Shown here piece by piece: positions 15,465-24,086 of a stretch of 32,379 nt of DNA. The stretch's first letter is position 1. Each line of letters begins with the position of its first letter. Source of the stretch: an uncultured Gimesia sp. (lineage in GTDB: Bacteria > Planctomycetota > Planctomycetia > Planctomycetales > Planctomycetaceae). The notes below the pieces were generated by a model. That model was given only the letters and a program-made list of their open reading frames with translations, was not told the DNA's origin and searched no databases. The stretch lies in NCBI RefSeq assembly GCF_937910335.1, contig NZ_CALEMX010000284.1, positions 1 to 32,379 on the forward strand. Reading direction: 5' to 3'. Position numbers and translations under genes: made by a program.

Positions 15465-17201
15465 ATGGCTCACAACACGGTAATTTTCTTTTCATCACCT
15501 TGGAGTTCGTTCGTGAATAAATCGGTTGAATCTAGGGCACAGGATGAACGGGGCGGGGGGTATGATCGCCCATATGGTCAGCCGAAACAAAGTCGATCTG
15601 CAGCTGTCGCCCGCCATGGCATGGTGGCCACCAGTCAGCCCCTGGCCGCTCAGGTCGGGTTAGACATTCTGAAGTCAGGCGGCAATGCCGTTGATGCGGC
15701 GATTGCCGTGAATGCCATGCTCGGCGTCGTTGAACCGATGAGTTGCGGAATCGGCGGCGATCTCTTCGCAATATACTGGGATGCCAAGTCACAACAGATG
15801 TTCGGCTTGAATGCCAGCGGGCGAAGCCCTCACAATCTAACCCGAGATGTATTTGCGAAGCAACAACTAAAATCGATTCCATTCGACGGGTTGTTAAGCT
15901 GGTCAATACCCGGCTGTGTCAGCGGTTGGGATACCCTAAACAAGCGGTTTGGCACGAAATCACTGGCGGAGTTATTAACGCCATCCATTCAAACCGCCGA
16001 AGCAGGATTCCCCGTGACCGAAATCATCGCCGGTTACTGGAAGGACGCGGCTGAGAAGCTTACACGCTGGCCCGATTCGGCTGAGACATTTCTAATCGAT
16101 GGTTTACGTGCACCCCGTGAAGCAGAACTCTTTCATAATCCGCGTCTGGCACACACGTATCAGTTAATTGCGGAGAAAGGCAGTCAGGAATTTTATGAAG
16201 GTTCGATTGCAGAACGCATTGTCAATTTCAGCCAGCAGCACGGCGGACATTTTTCTTTACAGGATCTGGCGGATCACCGTGATGACTGGATTGATCCGGT
16301 TTCGACCAACTACCGCGGCTACGATGTCTGGGAACTGCCTCCCAGCGGGCAGGGAATCGCGGCGCTGGAAATATTGAATCTGCTGGAGCAGTTTGATCTC
16401 GAATCAATGGGAGCCGGCAGCGCCGCGTTTTGGCATTTGTTTGTGGAAGCAAAAAAACTGGCCTATGCAGACCGTGCCAAATTTTATGCGGATCCGGATT
16501 TCGAAAATGTGCCTGTGAAAGAGCTGATTTCAAAAGCATACGCGAATCGGCAACGCCAGCGTATCAATCTTAATCAGGCGGCTGCCAACGTGCCAGCCGG
16601 TGATCCCATTTTACAAAATGGAGACACCGTCTATTTGTCCGTTGTTGATAAAGATCGAAACTGCTGTTCGTTGATCCAGAGTAACTTTCACGGATTTGGA
16701 TCTTATGTCACGCCCGGCGATCTGGGCTTTGTAATGCAGAATCGGGGCGCCCTGTTTGCATTAGAGGAGTCGCATCTCAATCGCCTGGAACCACACAAGC
16801 GGCCCTTTCATACAATTATTCCCGTGATGGTAACACACAACAATCAGCCCTGGTTTTGTTTTGGTGTGATGGGCGGTGATATGCAACCTCAGGGGCATGT
16901 GCAGGTTTTGGTGAACCTGATCGATTTCAAAATGAACGTACAAGCCGCCGGCGATGCAGCTCGCGTAAGGCATCTGGGAGATGCGACTCCCACGGGAGAA
17001 CCCGCGCAAGGCGTCGGAACGGTGGCCGTCGAATCAGGAGTCTCAGATCAGGTCGTTAAAGAGTTAGAACAAAAAGGGCATCATGTGATTCGGTCAATGG
17101 GCGAGTTTGGCGGATATCAGGGAATCATGATCGACAGGGAAGCGGGGACCCTGAAAGGAGCCACCGAATCACGCAAAGACGGGCTCGCCATCGGTTACTA
17201 A
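15465..17201 (+). CDS. ggt: Gamma-glutamyltransferase family protein
   Basis: This 578-residue enzyme belongs to the Ntn-hydrolase gamma-glutamyltranspeptidase family, which cleaves itself before a Thr and then transfers or hydrolyses gamma-glutamyl groups, for example from glutathione. Family landmarks are ARHGMVATSQPLAA (49-62), GGNAVDAAIA (72-81), MSCGIGGD (92-99), PPSGQG (292-297), the cleavage/nucleophile site GDTVYLSVVDKD with Thr388, and GGDMQPQGHVQV (470-481). The usual TTH at the cleavage site is DTVY here, but the nucleophile Thr is in place. There is no signal peptide, whereas many family members are periplasmic, so this one may be cytoplasmic. No good ribosome site precedes the ATG at 15465, and the true start might be a little downstream. 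The DUF1853 gene follows after 30 bases. Confidence 0.92.
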   Translation: MAHNTVIFFSSPWSSFVNKSVESRAQDERGGGYDRPYGQPKQSRSAAVARHGMVATSQPLAAQVGLDILKSGGNAVDAAIAVNAMLGVVEPMSCGIGGDLFAIYWDAKSQQMFGLNASGRSPHNLTRDVFAKQQLKSIPFDGLLSWSIPGCVSGWDTLNKRFGTKSLAELLTPSIQTAEAGFPVTEIIAGYWKDAAEKLTRWPDSAETFLIDGLRAPREAELFHNPRLAHTYQLIAEKGSQEFYEGSIAERIVNFSQQHGGHFSLQDLADHRDDWIDPVSTNYRGYDVWELPPSGQGIAALEILNLLEQFDLESMGAGSAAFWHLFVEAKKLAYADRAKFYADPDFENVPVKELISKAYANRQRQRINLNQAAANVPAGDPILQNGDTVYLSVVDKDRNCCSLIQSNFHGFGSYVTPGDLGFVMQNRGALFALEESHLNRLEPHKRPFHTIIPVMVTHNNQPWFCFGVMGGDMQPQGHVQVLVNLIDFKMNVQAAGDAARVRHLGDATPTGEPAQGVGTVAVESGVSDQVVKELEQKGHHVIRSMGEFGGYQGIMIDREAGTLKGATESRKDGLAIGY

Positions 17202-17231
17202 TGACGAACTTACAAAAGAACCCATTTCACT

Positions 17232-18113
17232 ATGCACGATGAATCTGAAACAGAGCCGACGCCTGATATTTTAGAATCGCAATATCAACGCGATTTAAAA
17301 TGGACGATCCAAAGCCCGTCATTGATCATCGATTCCCAGGAAGAAAATGGAATTTATGATTTTGAAAACGCAACGTCCATTGATGAGCGCGAACTGAAAG
17401 CCTTTCTAGCTCCTTATGCCAAATTCCGAGTCGGCCAGTATTTCGAAGGACTGGTACTGTATTGGCTGGACAAAATATGCCACTTGAAAATCGTCGCACA
17501 ACAACAGCAAATTCGTGAAGGCAATCAAACCATCGGCGAAATCGATTTTCTTTTCGAAGATGCTGCAGGTAGACTGAATCATTGGGAAACAGCGGTCAAA
17601 TTCTTCCTGTATTATCCAGAAGACAACACAACGGGAAGCCACTTTATTGGTCCCAACGTTTCTGATTGGTTTGAAAAGAAAGTCAAACGTTTATTGCAAC
17701 ATCAACTTCCCTTTGGCAAAAAAAATTTCCCTGAAATAACGCTGAGTAAAGCATTCGTGAAAGGCATGATTTTTTATCATCCGCACGTGACGCCACCAAC
17801 TCAACTACCCGAAAAGATGTCCGCCGCGCATTTAAGGGGCACCTGGATTCACCACTCCGAACTCTCCTGGCTGAATGACCCAAGCAAAGAGCGCCTGTTT
17901 CGAGTAATGCATAAACCGTACTGGCTCTCTCCCGAAGTCAGCAGTTCAGAAAATAAAGATCAGAAATCATTTGAAGAACTAAAGTCTGAACTTGAAACAC
18001 ACTTCATGAATAAAGAATGGCCGGTTCTCATCAGCGTCTTAACGTGTCAACAATCGATTTGCCATGAAATCGACCGCGTTTTCGTCGTCGCAGAATCCTG
18101 GCCGCAACTTTAA
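17232..18113 (+). CDS. DUF1853 family protein
   Basis: This 293-residue soluble protein matches DUF1853 by the ordered segments RDLKWTIQSPSLI (20-32), FRVGQYFEGLVLYWL (65-79), GEIDFLFED (102-110), HWETAVKFFLYYP (117-129) and IGPNVSDWF. The pairing of GEIDFL with a following E-x-x-x-K segment recalls the PD-(D/E)XK nuclease fold, but that is only a suggestion. The family is uncharacterised. It starts 30 bases after the gamma-glutamyltransferase stop on the same strand and is probably co-transcribed with it, though the ribosome site is weak. A hairpin follows the stop. Confidence 0.85.
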   Translation: MHDESETEPTPDILESQYQRDLKWTIQSPSLIIDSQEENGIYDFENATSIDERELKAFLAPYAKFRVGQYFEGLVLYWLDKICHLKIVAQQQQIREGNQTIGEIDFLFEDAAGRLNHWETAVKFFLYYPEDNTTGSHFIGPNVSDWFEKKVKRLLQHQLPFGKKNFPEITLSKAFVKGMIFYHPHVTPPTQLPEKMSAAHLRGTWIHHSELSWLNDPSKERLFRVMHKPYWLSPEVSSSENKDQKSFEELKSELETHFMNKEWPVLISVLTCQQSICHEIDRVFVVAESWPQL

Positions 18114-18121
18114 AAAGAGAG

Positions 18122-18150
18122 TTCTGAGACGTAAAGAGTTTCTCTCAGAA
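18122..18150 (+). terminator. Possible terminator hairpin after the DUF1853 gene
   Basis: TTCTGAGA (18122-18129) pairs perfectly with TCTCAGAA (18143-18150), nine bases past the stop codon. There is no T run after it, so factor-independent termination is doubtful. Confidence 0.3.
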
Positions 18151-18282
18151 ACCTCATCTCCGATCTCGGATATTTCAGATAAATCAGAAAAAATTTAAAC
18201 CCATTCAGCAGAAGTCACGTTCCACAGAGTATAACGGATACCATCAGTGAAATTTCGACTCAGTCAGAAAATATGACACTTA

Positions 18283-19152
18283 ATGAGCCAGAACATAAAA
18301 GATCCGACGCCCGGCAGATTGAAGAAAGTATTCCGTTCCAAATGGTTCTGGGGACTGGGAGTCCTCTCAGTTCTCATTCTATTGACGCTGATCGCCATTC
18401 CGGCGGTACATAATCACAGAGTCATTCAAAGAATTAGCGCACTCGGTGGCAGTTTTGGTGTCATTGAACCGGATGCGAATACGGTTCCTATACTCTCAAG
18501 GTTTCGCTTCAACATCTGGGGGAATAATACATTCATTAAACTTGATTCGATTTCACGACTTTATTTGCACAATACTTCTGTCGGGGATTCAGACTTAAAC
18601 TGGCTGAGTGACTTAACGAATCTGGAATGTCTCTATCTCAGTAAGACACAAGTCAGTGATGCCGGACTAGACCGCTTGAAAAGTTTTACAAAACTCGAAT
18701 TTCTTTTTCTTAACGATACACAAGTGGGTAATGCTGGATTGATTCATTTGAAAGGCCTGGCGAATCTAAAACATCTTTATCTACATAATACACAAGTGAG
18801 TGACGCGGGGTTGATTCATCTGAAAGGTCACCAAAAGTTAGAACGACTCTGGCTCGATCAAACTAATATCACCGATTCAGGCCTTTTACATCTGAAGAAA
18901 TTCAAGCGTCTGAAACGCCTCAGTCTTAAGGGCACAAAAGTGACTGATTCAGGAATAATTCAACTCACTGATTTGAAGGACCTGAATTATCTTGATTTGA
19001 GCAACACACAAATTACGGATGCTGGACTAATGCAACTCAAAGAGTGTTCGAATCTAGGCACGCTCTATGTCAAGGATACACAAGTAACGGAGGCAGGATT
19101 GGCTCAACTGAAAGCCTTATTACCAGATTGTGTGATCACTGCCGGGCCGTAA
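18283..19152 (+). CDS. Membrane-anchored leucine-rich-repeat protein
   Basis: This 289-residue protein has a basic cytoplasmic start, one membrane helix at about residues 22-41, and an external domain. From residue 91 to 284 there are eight tandem 24-residue leucine-rich repeats with the pattern LxxLxLxxTQVSDAGLxxLKxL. This is the T-x-[VI]-[TS]-D-[AS]-G-L subtype that is abundant in planctomycetes. The repeats form a curved surface for protein binding; no enzyme domain is visible. The most similar units (around 150-185) are close at DNA level, which suggests recent duplication. The ribosome site before the ATG at 18283 is weak. The partner is unknown. Confidence 0.9.
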   Translation: MSQNIKDPTPGRLKKVFRSKWFWGLGVLSVLILLTLIAIPAVHNHRVIQRISALGGSFGVIEPDANTVPILSRFRFNIWGNNTFIKLDSISRLYLHNTSVGDSDLNWLSDLTNLECLYLSKTQVSDAGLDRLKSFTKLEFLFLNDTQVGNAGLIHLKGLANLKHLYLHNTQVSDAGLIHLKGHQKLERLWLDQTNITDSGLLHLKKFKRLKRLSLKGTKVTDSGIIQLTDLKDLNYLDLSNTQITDAGLMQLKECSNLGTLYVKDTQVTEAGLAQLKALLPDCVITAGP

Positions 19153-19199
19153 GCCTCACTTCCTGAAAATAATTCCAAGGTACCGTAAGCGAATTGCGT

Positions 19200-20252
19200 T
19201 TATTTCTTTTCCAAAACACGTCGGTCTAAAATAACCAGACTGTTCCCTTCACGGGAGGCGACAAACAACAAATTGCCTCGGACAGCCACGCCGTATGTTT
19301 TCTTCAGCAGTACCGGATCGCGATAGGCTGTCAGGAATTGAGGTTGCCGGGAGTTGGATATATCAACCACAGCAACGCCGTTGCCTTCGACCATCGGCAG
19401 ATAGGCCCGGTTTCCTGCAACAATACAACGGTTCGGCTTGCCCAGTCGTTTATCGACCAGTTTGCCCTGGAGTCGAGGATGGCCTGGTTCAGAAATGTCA
19501 AAAATGAGAAACGCGTTGTTATTCCAGTAAACGGAATAATAAAGATCACCGACGGCATCGCCGCTCACCTGACCAATATCCGGTCCGAAGACTTGCGTCA
19601 CTAATCGCGGCTGACCAGGATCTTTCACATTCACCACGGCTAAACGATTACGACTGCCAAAAATGGTTCCCACCAAAGCATAATCGCCACGCAGCATCAC
19701 GCTGAACGGGCCATCATTTTCTGTGGTAATCGAGACGGATCCCACAACCGTTGGTTGTTTTGGGTTGTGAACGTCAACTATAAAGAGTTTCTTCTCGGTC
19801 AGATTGGGAATATAGCAGTAACCATCTCGGTAGGCGGCTTTATAGAGCACGCCTTTCCCGCCAACCTTTACAGAACCAAGCAAACGTGGGGATGTCTTAT
19901 CCATTACATCAATCACCAGCAGTCGTTGAGTGCTCATGGATGTGAGGTAAACCGTATTTCCATTAATGGCAAAGCCGGCGGCTTCACCCAGTTGGGAATG
20001 AGTAAAGCTGGAAACAACCTTGGGATGCGCAGGATCTTTGATCGAACAAATTGTAAGCCGCTTCCCTTCACGACAGGGCAGATAGGCAAAGTCACCTTGA
20101 AGAAAGATATCTTCCGTGCCCCGCAACCGCACTACATCAACAAGCTGCCCGACAATCAGCGCGGGTGAGGACTCGGCGTTCACATTGTCCTCTACCCAGA
20201 CAAAGTGCATTCCGGAAATCACAGTTAGCGTAATCAACAGCTTATGGAACAT
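19200..20252 (-). CDS. Secreted LVIVD-repeat beta-propeller protein
   Basis: This 350-residue protein has a signal-like N-terminus (MFHKLLITLTVISG and onward, with NVNAE near residue 27). It then has six or seven repeats containing the LVIVD pattern: LLVIDV, LFIVDV, LAVVNV, FLIFDI, VAVVDI and LVILD. Most are followed by a D/N-x-x-x-P segment, for example SEPGHPRLQG. The LVIVD family forms beta-propellers on cell surfaces; function is unknown. AGGA lies seven bases before the ATG at 20252. The gene converges on the LRR gene with 47 bases between them, without an evident shared terminator. Confidence 0.87.
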   Translation of the reverse strand: MFHKLLITLTVISGMHFVWVEDNVNAESSPALIVGQLVDVVRLRGTEDIFLQGDFAYLPCREGKRLTICSIKDPAHPKVVSSFTHSQLGEAAGFAINGNTVYLTSMSTQRLLVIDVMDKTSPRLLGSVKVGGKGVLYKAAYRDGYCYIPNLTEKKLFIVDVHNPKQPTVVGSVSITTENDGPFSVMLRGDYALVGTIFGSRNRLAVVNVKDPGQPRLVTQVFGPDIGQVSGDAVGDLYYSVYWNNNAFLIFDISEPGHPRLQGKLVDKRLGKPNRCIVAGNRAYLPMVEGNGVAVVDISNSRQPQFLTAYRDPVLLKKTYGVAVRGNLLFVASREGNSLVILDRRVLEKK

Positions 20253-20458
20253 GTTTGCATCCTGATGTTGTACATGGCGAAGAATTCATGATCTTGGATC
20301 CCTGTGATCGAAAATGACTGGCATCATCGATTAAGTCAAGTGTAGAATGACAGACGATCAAAATTGGACTTCGTTATTTCTAAGAACCACTTCTGCTTGA
20401 AGAGATAACGACGCCTCACTGAATGTCTCTGAATCCCTCATTCTCAAAGGTCTCATCG

Positions 20459-21160
20459 ATGTCATTACGTGCTTGTTTTACAATTACCGTGGTCCTGTTT
20501 TCCTGTCTGTCCCTGTTGGCGGGACAGCCAGTGCCCCTTTCGGGTGATCTCTATAAAACCGAGCGTTTCAGCGACGACTTTTCGAGCCCTAAACTGGGCA
20601 AGCAATGGTCGCTCTATAAGAGTTCTTCACTTCTCAAAGACGGGGTTCTCGTGGGCATTGAAGAGAAGGACGGCGGGCACGCAGCCGTACATCAACTGCG
20701 CGTGGAACCCTGTTCCGATCTGGAACTCACGCTTGATATCAAATTCGAAGGTTCCAAATCGACCAATTTGACATTTAATCAACATCGCTACAAAGAGACG
20801 CACGCAGGGCATATTTGTCGTGTGATCGTCTCCCGCAACAAAGTCATTCTACGCGACGGCAAGACCGGAGTCTTCAATAACGAGATCTTCAAAAAACGCA
20901 AAGCAGGAAAAAAACTGGATGAACAAACGCAAGCACTGCTAAAACAATCGGAAGCCAGCTTCCCGGTGAAATTGAAAGAGGGTAAGTGGTACACCGTGAA
21001 TGTCCGAATTAAAGGCGATTTGATGCAGGCGTTTATCGATGGCACACTCGTCGGCTCATTACATTCCCCGGGCATCGCACATAAAACCAAAGACAAGATT
21101 GGTCTGGTCACACCTAAGCAGTCGATCCATTATGATAATCTGACAGTCAAAGTGCCATAG
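20459..21160 (+). CDS. Secreted concanavalin-like (DUF1080-type) protein
   Basis: This 233-residue protein starts at the ATG at 20459, which has AAAGG eight bases upstream and opens directly into a signal peptide (MSLRACFTITVVLFSCLSLL, cleavage near AG-QPV). An ATG at 20423 would add 12 residues but has no ribosome site. The mature part is a single beta-sandwich with family-like landmarks: ERFSDDFSSP (entry strand), KQWSLYKSSSLLKDGVL, DLELTLDIKFEG, GKWYTVNVRIKGDLMQAFIDG and HYDNLTVKVP at the end. This pattern belongs to the concanavalin/3-keto-disaccharide hydrolase (DUF1080) group. A Lys-rich insert lies around residues 150-165. Carbohydrate binding or hydrolysis is inferred. It is followed after 70 bases by another secreted protein. 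Confidence 0.8.
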   Translation: MSLRACFTITVVLFSCLSLLAGQPVPLSGDLYKTERFSDDFSSPKLGKQWSLYKSSSLLKDGVLVGIEEKDGGHAAVHQLRVEPCSDLELTLDIKFEGSKSTNLTFNQHRYKETHAGHICRVIVSRNKVILRDGKTGVFNNEIFKKRKAGKKLDEQTQALLKQSEASFPVKLKEGKWYTVNVRIKGDLMQAFIDGTLVGSLHSPGIAHKTKDKIGLVTPKQSIHYDNLTVKVP

Positions 21161-21230
21161 CAGAGAATGAACTGACGAACGCCATTTATCCAACTTGATG
21201 CGAAGCAGCTGAATCCCATAAGGAAACCAA

Positions 21231-22376
21231 ATGAATGAGGCAGATAAACTACGCATGAAACGCATAGAGAGAATGGGCTCTGTTGTTGTGACGCTGATCT
21301 TTGCCTTAACATCTCAGTGGTCTCAAGCGGAAGAGGCCAAGACTGAACAGCCCGTGATTCAGAAGGGTATTGTCGGGATCAAATTGCGGGAAAGAGGAGC
21401 GCTACTGATTGAACCATTCAAAGGTAACAAAATCGACAAACAGAAATGGCGTATCTGGCACAGTAACCCTGATGTCGTCCAGTTTTCTGTTCAGAATGGT
21501 CAATTTGTCATCCAAGGTAAAAATCATCTCGAACATAACGGACTCTGGTCGTTGAATCCCGCAAAATTCAAAGACGTAACACTCATCGGACGCATGAATG
21601 TGGTTACCGAAGGCCCGCATCCTCATGAACTGCTATTGCATCTCTGTGGTGGCGATATGCCACGCAGCCCCGACCATTGGGTCGAGATCGCCATGACGGA
21701 CATTTCGGAAAAGAAAGCACAATTCCGCGTTTATGCCGCTGTCGAGCAGGGGGGCTTCAGAGAAGAAATTAATCACCTCACCCTCGACCGGGGAAATGGT
21801 GAGGGGTTTCTAGCGCGTCTCTCGCTGGATGGCAGCCGCAATCTCTGTACGGCTGAAGTGCAGGACAGAAAGGGAAAATGGCACGCGCTTGTCAAACCGT
21901 TCCCCCTCTATTTACGGACCACTCACTGTGAGATCAAAATGCGAGGTGGACCAGCAACAAATCAATCAGAACAGACGAAAAGTCGAGGCTGGTTTAAGAA
22001 TGTTCGAATTTATCCCCGGGCAGTCTCTCATCCCGTTCTACTGCATCTTGTCAGACGAGATGGAACGCCGATTTACTTTCGGGAAAATGGTGGATGGCCC
22101 CCAAAAGTTCGCATAGGAGATCATAAACCTCAAAGCATTGATGATTTGGTCGTCGAACTCTGGTCTGCTGATGGAAAAAAGAGGATCGCCCAAGTGCAAT
22201 CACGTAATTTGGCGCATTACATGTTACCTCTAAACAATTCAGACTGGGATGTCTATCCCGTGGCAGCCATTGTGCGGGTCTCTTGCAACGGCAAATCACT
22301 GGGTGAGGCAAAGATTACTTTATCAGGACTCGATGGGCTTTATCCTGACGACGTTTACGATCTGTTTCTCGAATAG
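21231..22376 (+). CDS. Secreted protein of unknown function with beta-sandwich features
   Basis: This 381-residue protein has a signal peptide: Lys/Arg-rich residues 1-14, hydrophobic 16-27, ending in SQA before EEAK. The first half has the IEPFKGNKIDKQKWRIW opening and long beta-rich stretches typical of concanavalin-like secreted proteins, and the second half looks like a smaller beta domain. AAGGA sits close before the ATG at 21231, with in-frame ATGs at codons 9 and 15 as alternatives. I do not recognise a named family. Its place after the concanavalin-like gene on the same strand suggests a shared extracellular role. Confidence 0.8.
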   Translation: MNEADKLRMKRIERMGSVVVTLIFALTSQWSQAEEAKTEQPVIQKGIVGIKLRERGALLIEPFKGNKIDKQKWRIWHSNPDVVQFSVQNGQFVIQGKNHLEHNGLWSLNPAKFKDVTLIGRMNVVTEGPHPHELLLHLCGGDMPRSPDHWVEIAMTDISEKKAQFRVYAAVEQGGFREEINHLTLDRGNGEGFLARLSLDGSRNLCTAEVQDRKGKWHALVKPFPLYLRTTHCEIKMRGGPATNQSEQTKSRGWFKNVRIYPRAVSHPVLLHLVRRDGTPIYFRENGGWPPKVRIGDHKPQSIDDLVVELWSADGKKRIAQVQSRNLAHYMLPLNNSDWDVYPVAAIVRVSCNGKSLGEAKITLSGLDGLYPDDVYDLFLE

Positions 22377-22749
22377 TTTTTCAATACTGAAGTTAGTTCA
22401 TTAATCAAATCTTAACATTGGCGCAGAAAAATATTCTACATTCTGTAAAAAATAACCGTTGTAGTACTGCTTGACTCTTTCTAAAAAAAACAAAACAGGA
22501 TAAAATGGTCCGTATTAAGGGCCTCGGTGGTAAAGCCACCTGAAAGGGCGCAATAACTCCGAGGTTTCTGGTGGTCAGTTTACACTTGAGACTTTGTTGA
22601 GAATTGCGGTCTCACAATGCTCATCTTCTCATGTACGGGCACCCAGAGTGGTCACGTCGCACCCACACGCATCTATGTTGGATGATAGTCTCGACTTTTT
22701 TCCGGGCTATCGTTGTACGTTTATTTGTCTAATTTTGGAGATACGAGCA
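22377..22749 (+). other. Long leader region before the ATP-grasp gene
   Basis: This 373-base stretch holds no convincing gene. A reading frame upstream of the GTG at 22750 is open back to a TTG at 22594, but the residues it would add are unlike any protein family and lack a ribosome site. The first 130 bases are A/T-rich and probably carry the promoter. The stretch 22522-22614 is predicted by eye to fold (see the ncRNA entry). Confidence 0.55.
22522..22614 (+). ncRNA. Candidate structured 5'UTR element, family unknown
   Basis: CCTC (22522-22525) can pair with GAGG (22561-22564), enclosing the hairpin GGTGG (22526-22530)/CCACC (22536-22540) with a five-base loop and a single-stranded stretch containing GGGCGCAATAACTCC. 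A second GGTGG at 22570-22574 could pair with the same CCACC, giving mutually exclusive folds. A further hairpin joins TGAGAC (22587-22592) to GTCTCA (22609-22614). This resembles a riboswitch-like leader, but it does not match any class whose consensus I can recall. The downstream GTG lies about 135 bases further on. Confidence 0.4.
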
Positions 22750-23817
22750 GTGAAACAGCATGTCGTTATTTTTGAAGCCAGTGGTGGATCCGATAAAGGA
22801 AGCTACGGTTACCGGCCAGATTCAAAACCGATCATTGATTCTCTCATTAAACGTGGCTGGACGTCAGAAATCATTTTTTATCGTGATGAAGATCGCGGGG
22901 AAATTTACCGTTATACATGTGAAAAAGCGGGAGCCTATATCAGCCGCGTCAATCCGGGAAATCTGCGCGACGAGACCGGATACTTTCAAATGCTTCGCGA
23001 ACTCGTTAAGGAAGGGGTCGTCGGGTTGCCTCACCCGGATGCCATGATTAACTACGGTGCCAAGAACGCTGTAGAAAAACTCAAAGGGACCGACATTGTG
23101 CCAGATGATGTCAGCTGCTACTACGACTTTGAGACCTTCAAATCAGAATTTCCCAAAAGTCTGGCTCACGGAGTGCGTGTTGCCAAGCAAAACCGGGGCT
23201 CTACCGGGGAAGGCATCTGGCGCGTCGAAGCTATCGAAGGCAAAGACAACGGTAGTGAATCGATTGGTCTGGAATGTAAGGTGAAATGTACCGAAGCCAA
23301 AGATAACCATGTCGAGGTTATGCCTCTCGGCGAGTTTATCGACTTCTGTGTGCAATACCTGGACGGTGATGGGGGTATGATTCTGGATATGCCCTTCCTG
23401 GAACGCATTAAAGAAGGTGAAATTCGCGTATTTATGTTAAGGAATAAAGTCGTCAACATCGTGCATAAGAAACCTGCAGAAGAAGCGGACGCATTTTCTG
23501 CAACATTGTTCTCGGGGGCAAAATACACCTACGAAACCCCGGACCAATGGCCTGACCTGGTGCAATCAGTGACGAAAAATATTCCCATGATCCAGCAACG
23601 CTTGGGTAACTATGACTTGCCGCTCATCTGGACCATCGATTTCATTCTGGATACCGATGACTCCGGAACCGACAAATATGTCTTAGGCGAAATCAACGCA
23701 TCCTGTGTCGGTTTCAGTACTCATCTGGAAATCAGCGATGATGTAGCCGACGAAGTCGTCAGGCTGATGGAAGCCGAAGCCGTCGTTAATCCCAAATGGA
23801 TGGCTTATTCGAATTGA
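22750..23817 (+). CDS. ATP-grasp-like protein, Cj0069 type
   Basis: From the GTG at 22750 this is 355 residues. GGAG lies nine bases before the GTG, and the protein starts with the strand KQHVVIFEASGG typical of the family. ATP-grasp-like landmarks are VAKQNRGSTGEGIW (144-157, the nucleotide loop), GEIRVFML (223-230), WTIDFIL (294-300) and GEINASCVG (313-321, the metal-binding end). ATP-grasp enzymes join a carboxylate to an amine or thiol with ATP; the substrate here is unknown, and the Cj0069 family is uncharacterised. It is a single gene behind a long structured leader and before a strong terminator. Confidence 0.8.
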   Translation: MKQHVVIFEASGGSDKGSYGYRPDSKPIIDSLIKRGWTSEIIFYRDEDRGEIYRYTCEKAGAYISRVNPGNLRDETGYFQMLRELVKEGVVGLPHPDAMINYGAKNAVEKLKGTDIVPDDVSCYYDFETFKSEFPKSLAHGVRVAKQNRGSTGEGIWRVEAIEGKDNGSESIGLECKVKCTEAKDNHVEVMPLGEFIDFCVQYLDGDGGMILDMPFLERIKEGEIRVFMLRNKVVNIVHKKPAEEADAFSATLFSGAKYTYETPDQWPDLVQSVTKNIPMIQQRLGNYDLPLIWTIDFILDTDDSGTDKYVLGEINASCVGFSTHLEISDDVADEVVRLMEAEAVVNPKWMAYSN

Positions 23818-23833
23818 GAAATAAAGGAATCAA

Positions 23834-23897
23834 GGTGTCAGAAACCGATTAATGACGTTTCACCACGTCATTAATCGCTGGCACCTTTTCTTTTTTT
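23834..23897 (+). terminator. Strong factor-independent terminator
   Basis: GGTGTCAG (23834-23841) pairs with CTGGCACC (23878-23885) with one wobble. Inside it the 13-base arm CGATTAATGACGT (23846-23858) pairs perfectly with ACGTCATTAATCG (23865-23877) around a six-base loop. The stem is followed by TTTTCTTTTTTT. It ends the ATP-grasp gene and could also act on the convergent minus-strand gene. Confidence 0.9.
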
Positions 23898-24086
23898 CAA
23901 TTTCGCAGCGACAGCATACTATGAGAAAATGCACGGTAATTAATAACAGCCAACTCGCAATAACCTGGGATCAACTGCGATGTTGTCTAACCCACGCCTC
24001 GTGTTTTGCCAGGAGTCATTTATTCTGATTCTGCGCCGACTGTTCCGAAAGATCGGAGTCGTCGGCTGCAGACAGAATGTTTTACT

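Noticed and set aside
15243-15473. 76-codon minus-strand frame between the divergent genes
   Set aside because: It has no ribosome site, no family resemblance, and crosses the inverted repeat and the start of the gamma-glutamyltransferase gene.
22594-22749. Extension of the ATP-grasp gene to a TTG start at 22594
   Set aside because: The extra 52 residues are unlike the family, there is no ribosome site, and they overlap the predicted leader structure; the GTG at 22750 has GGAG and matches the family start.
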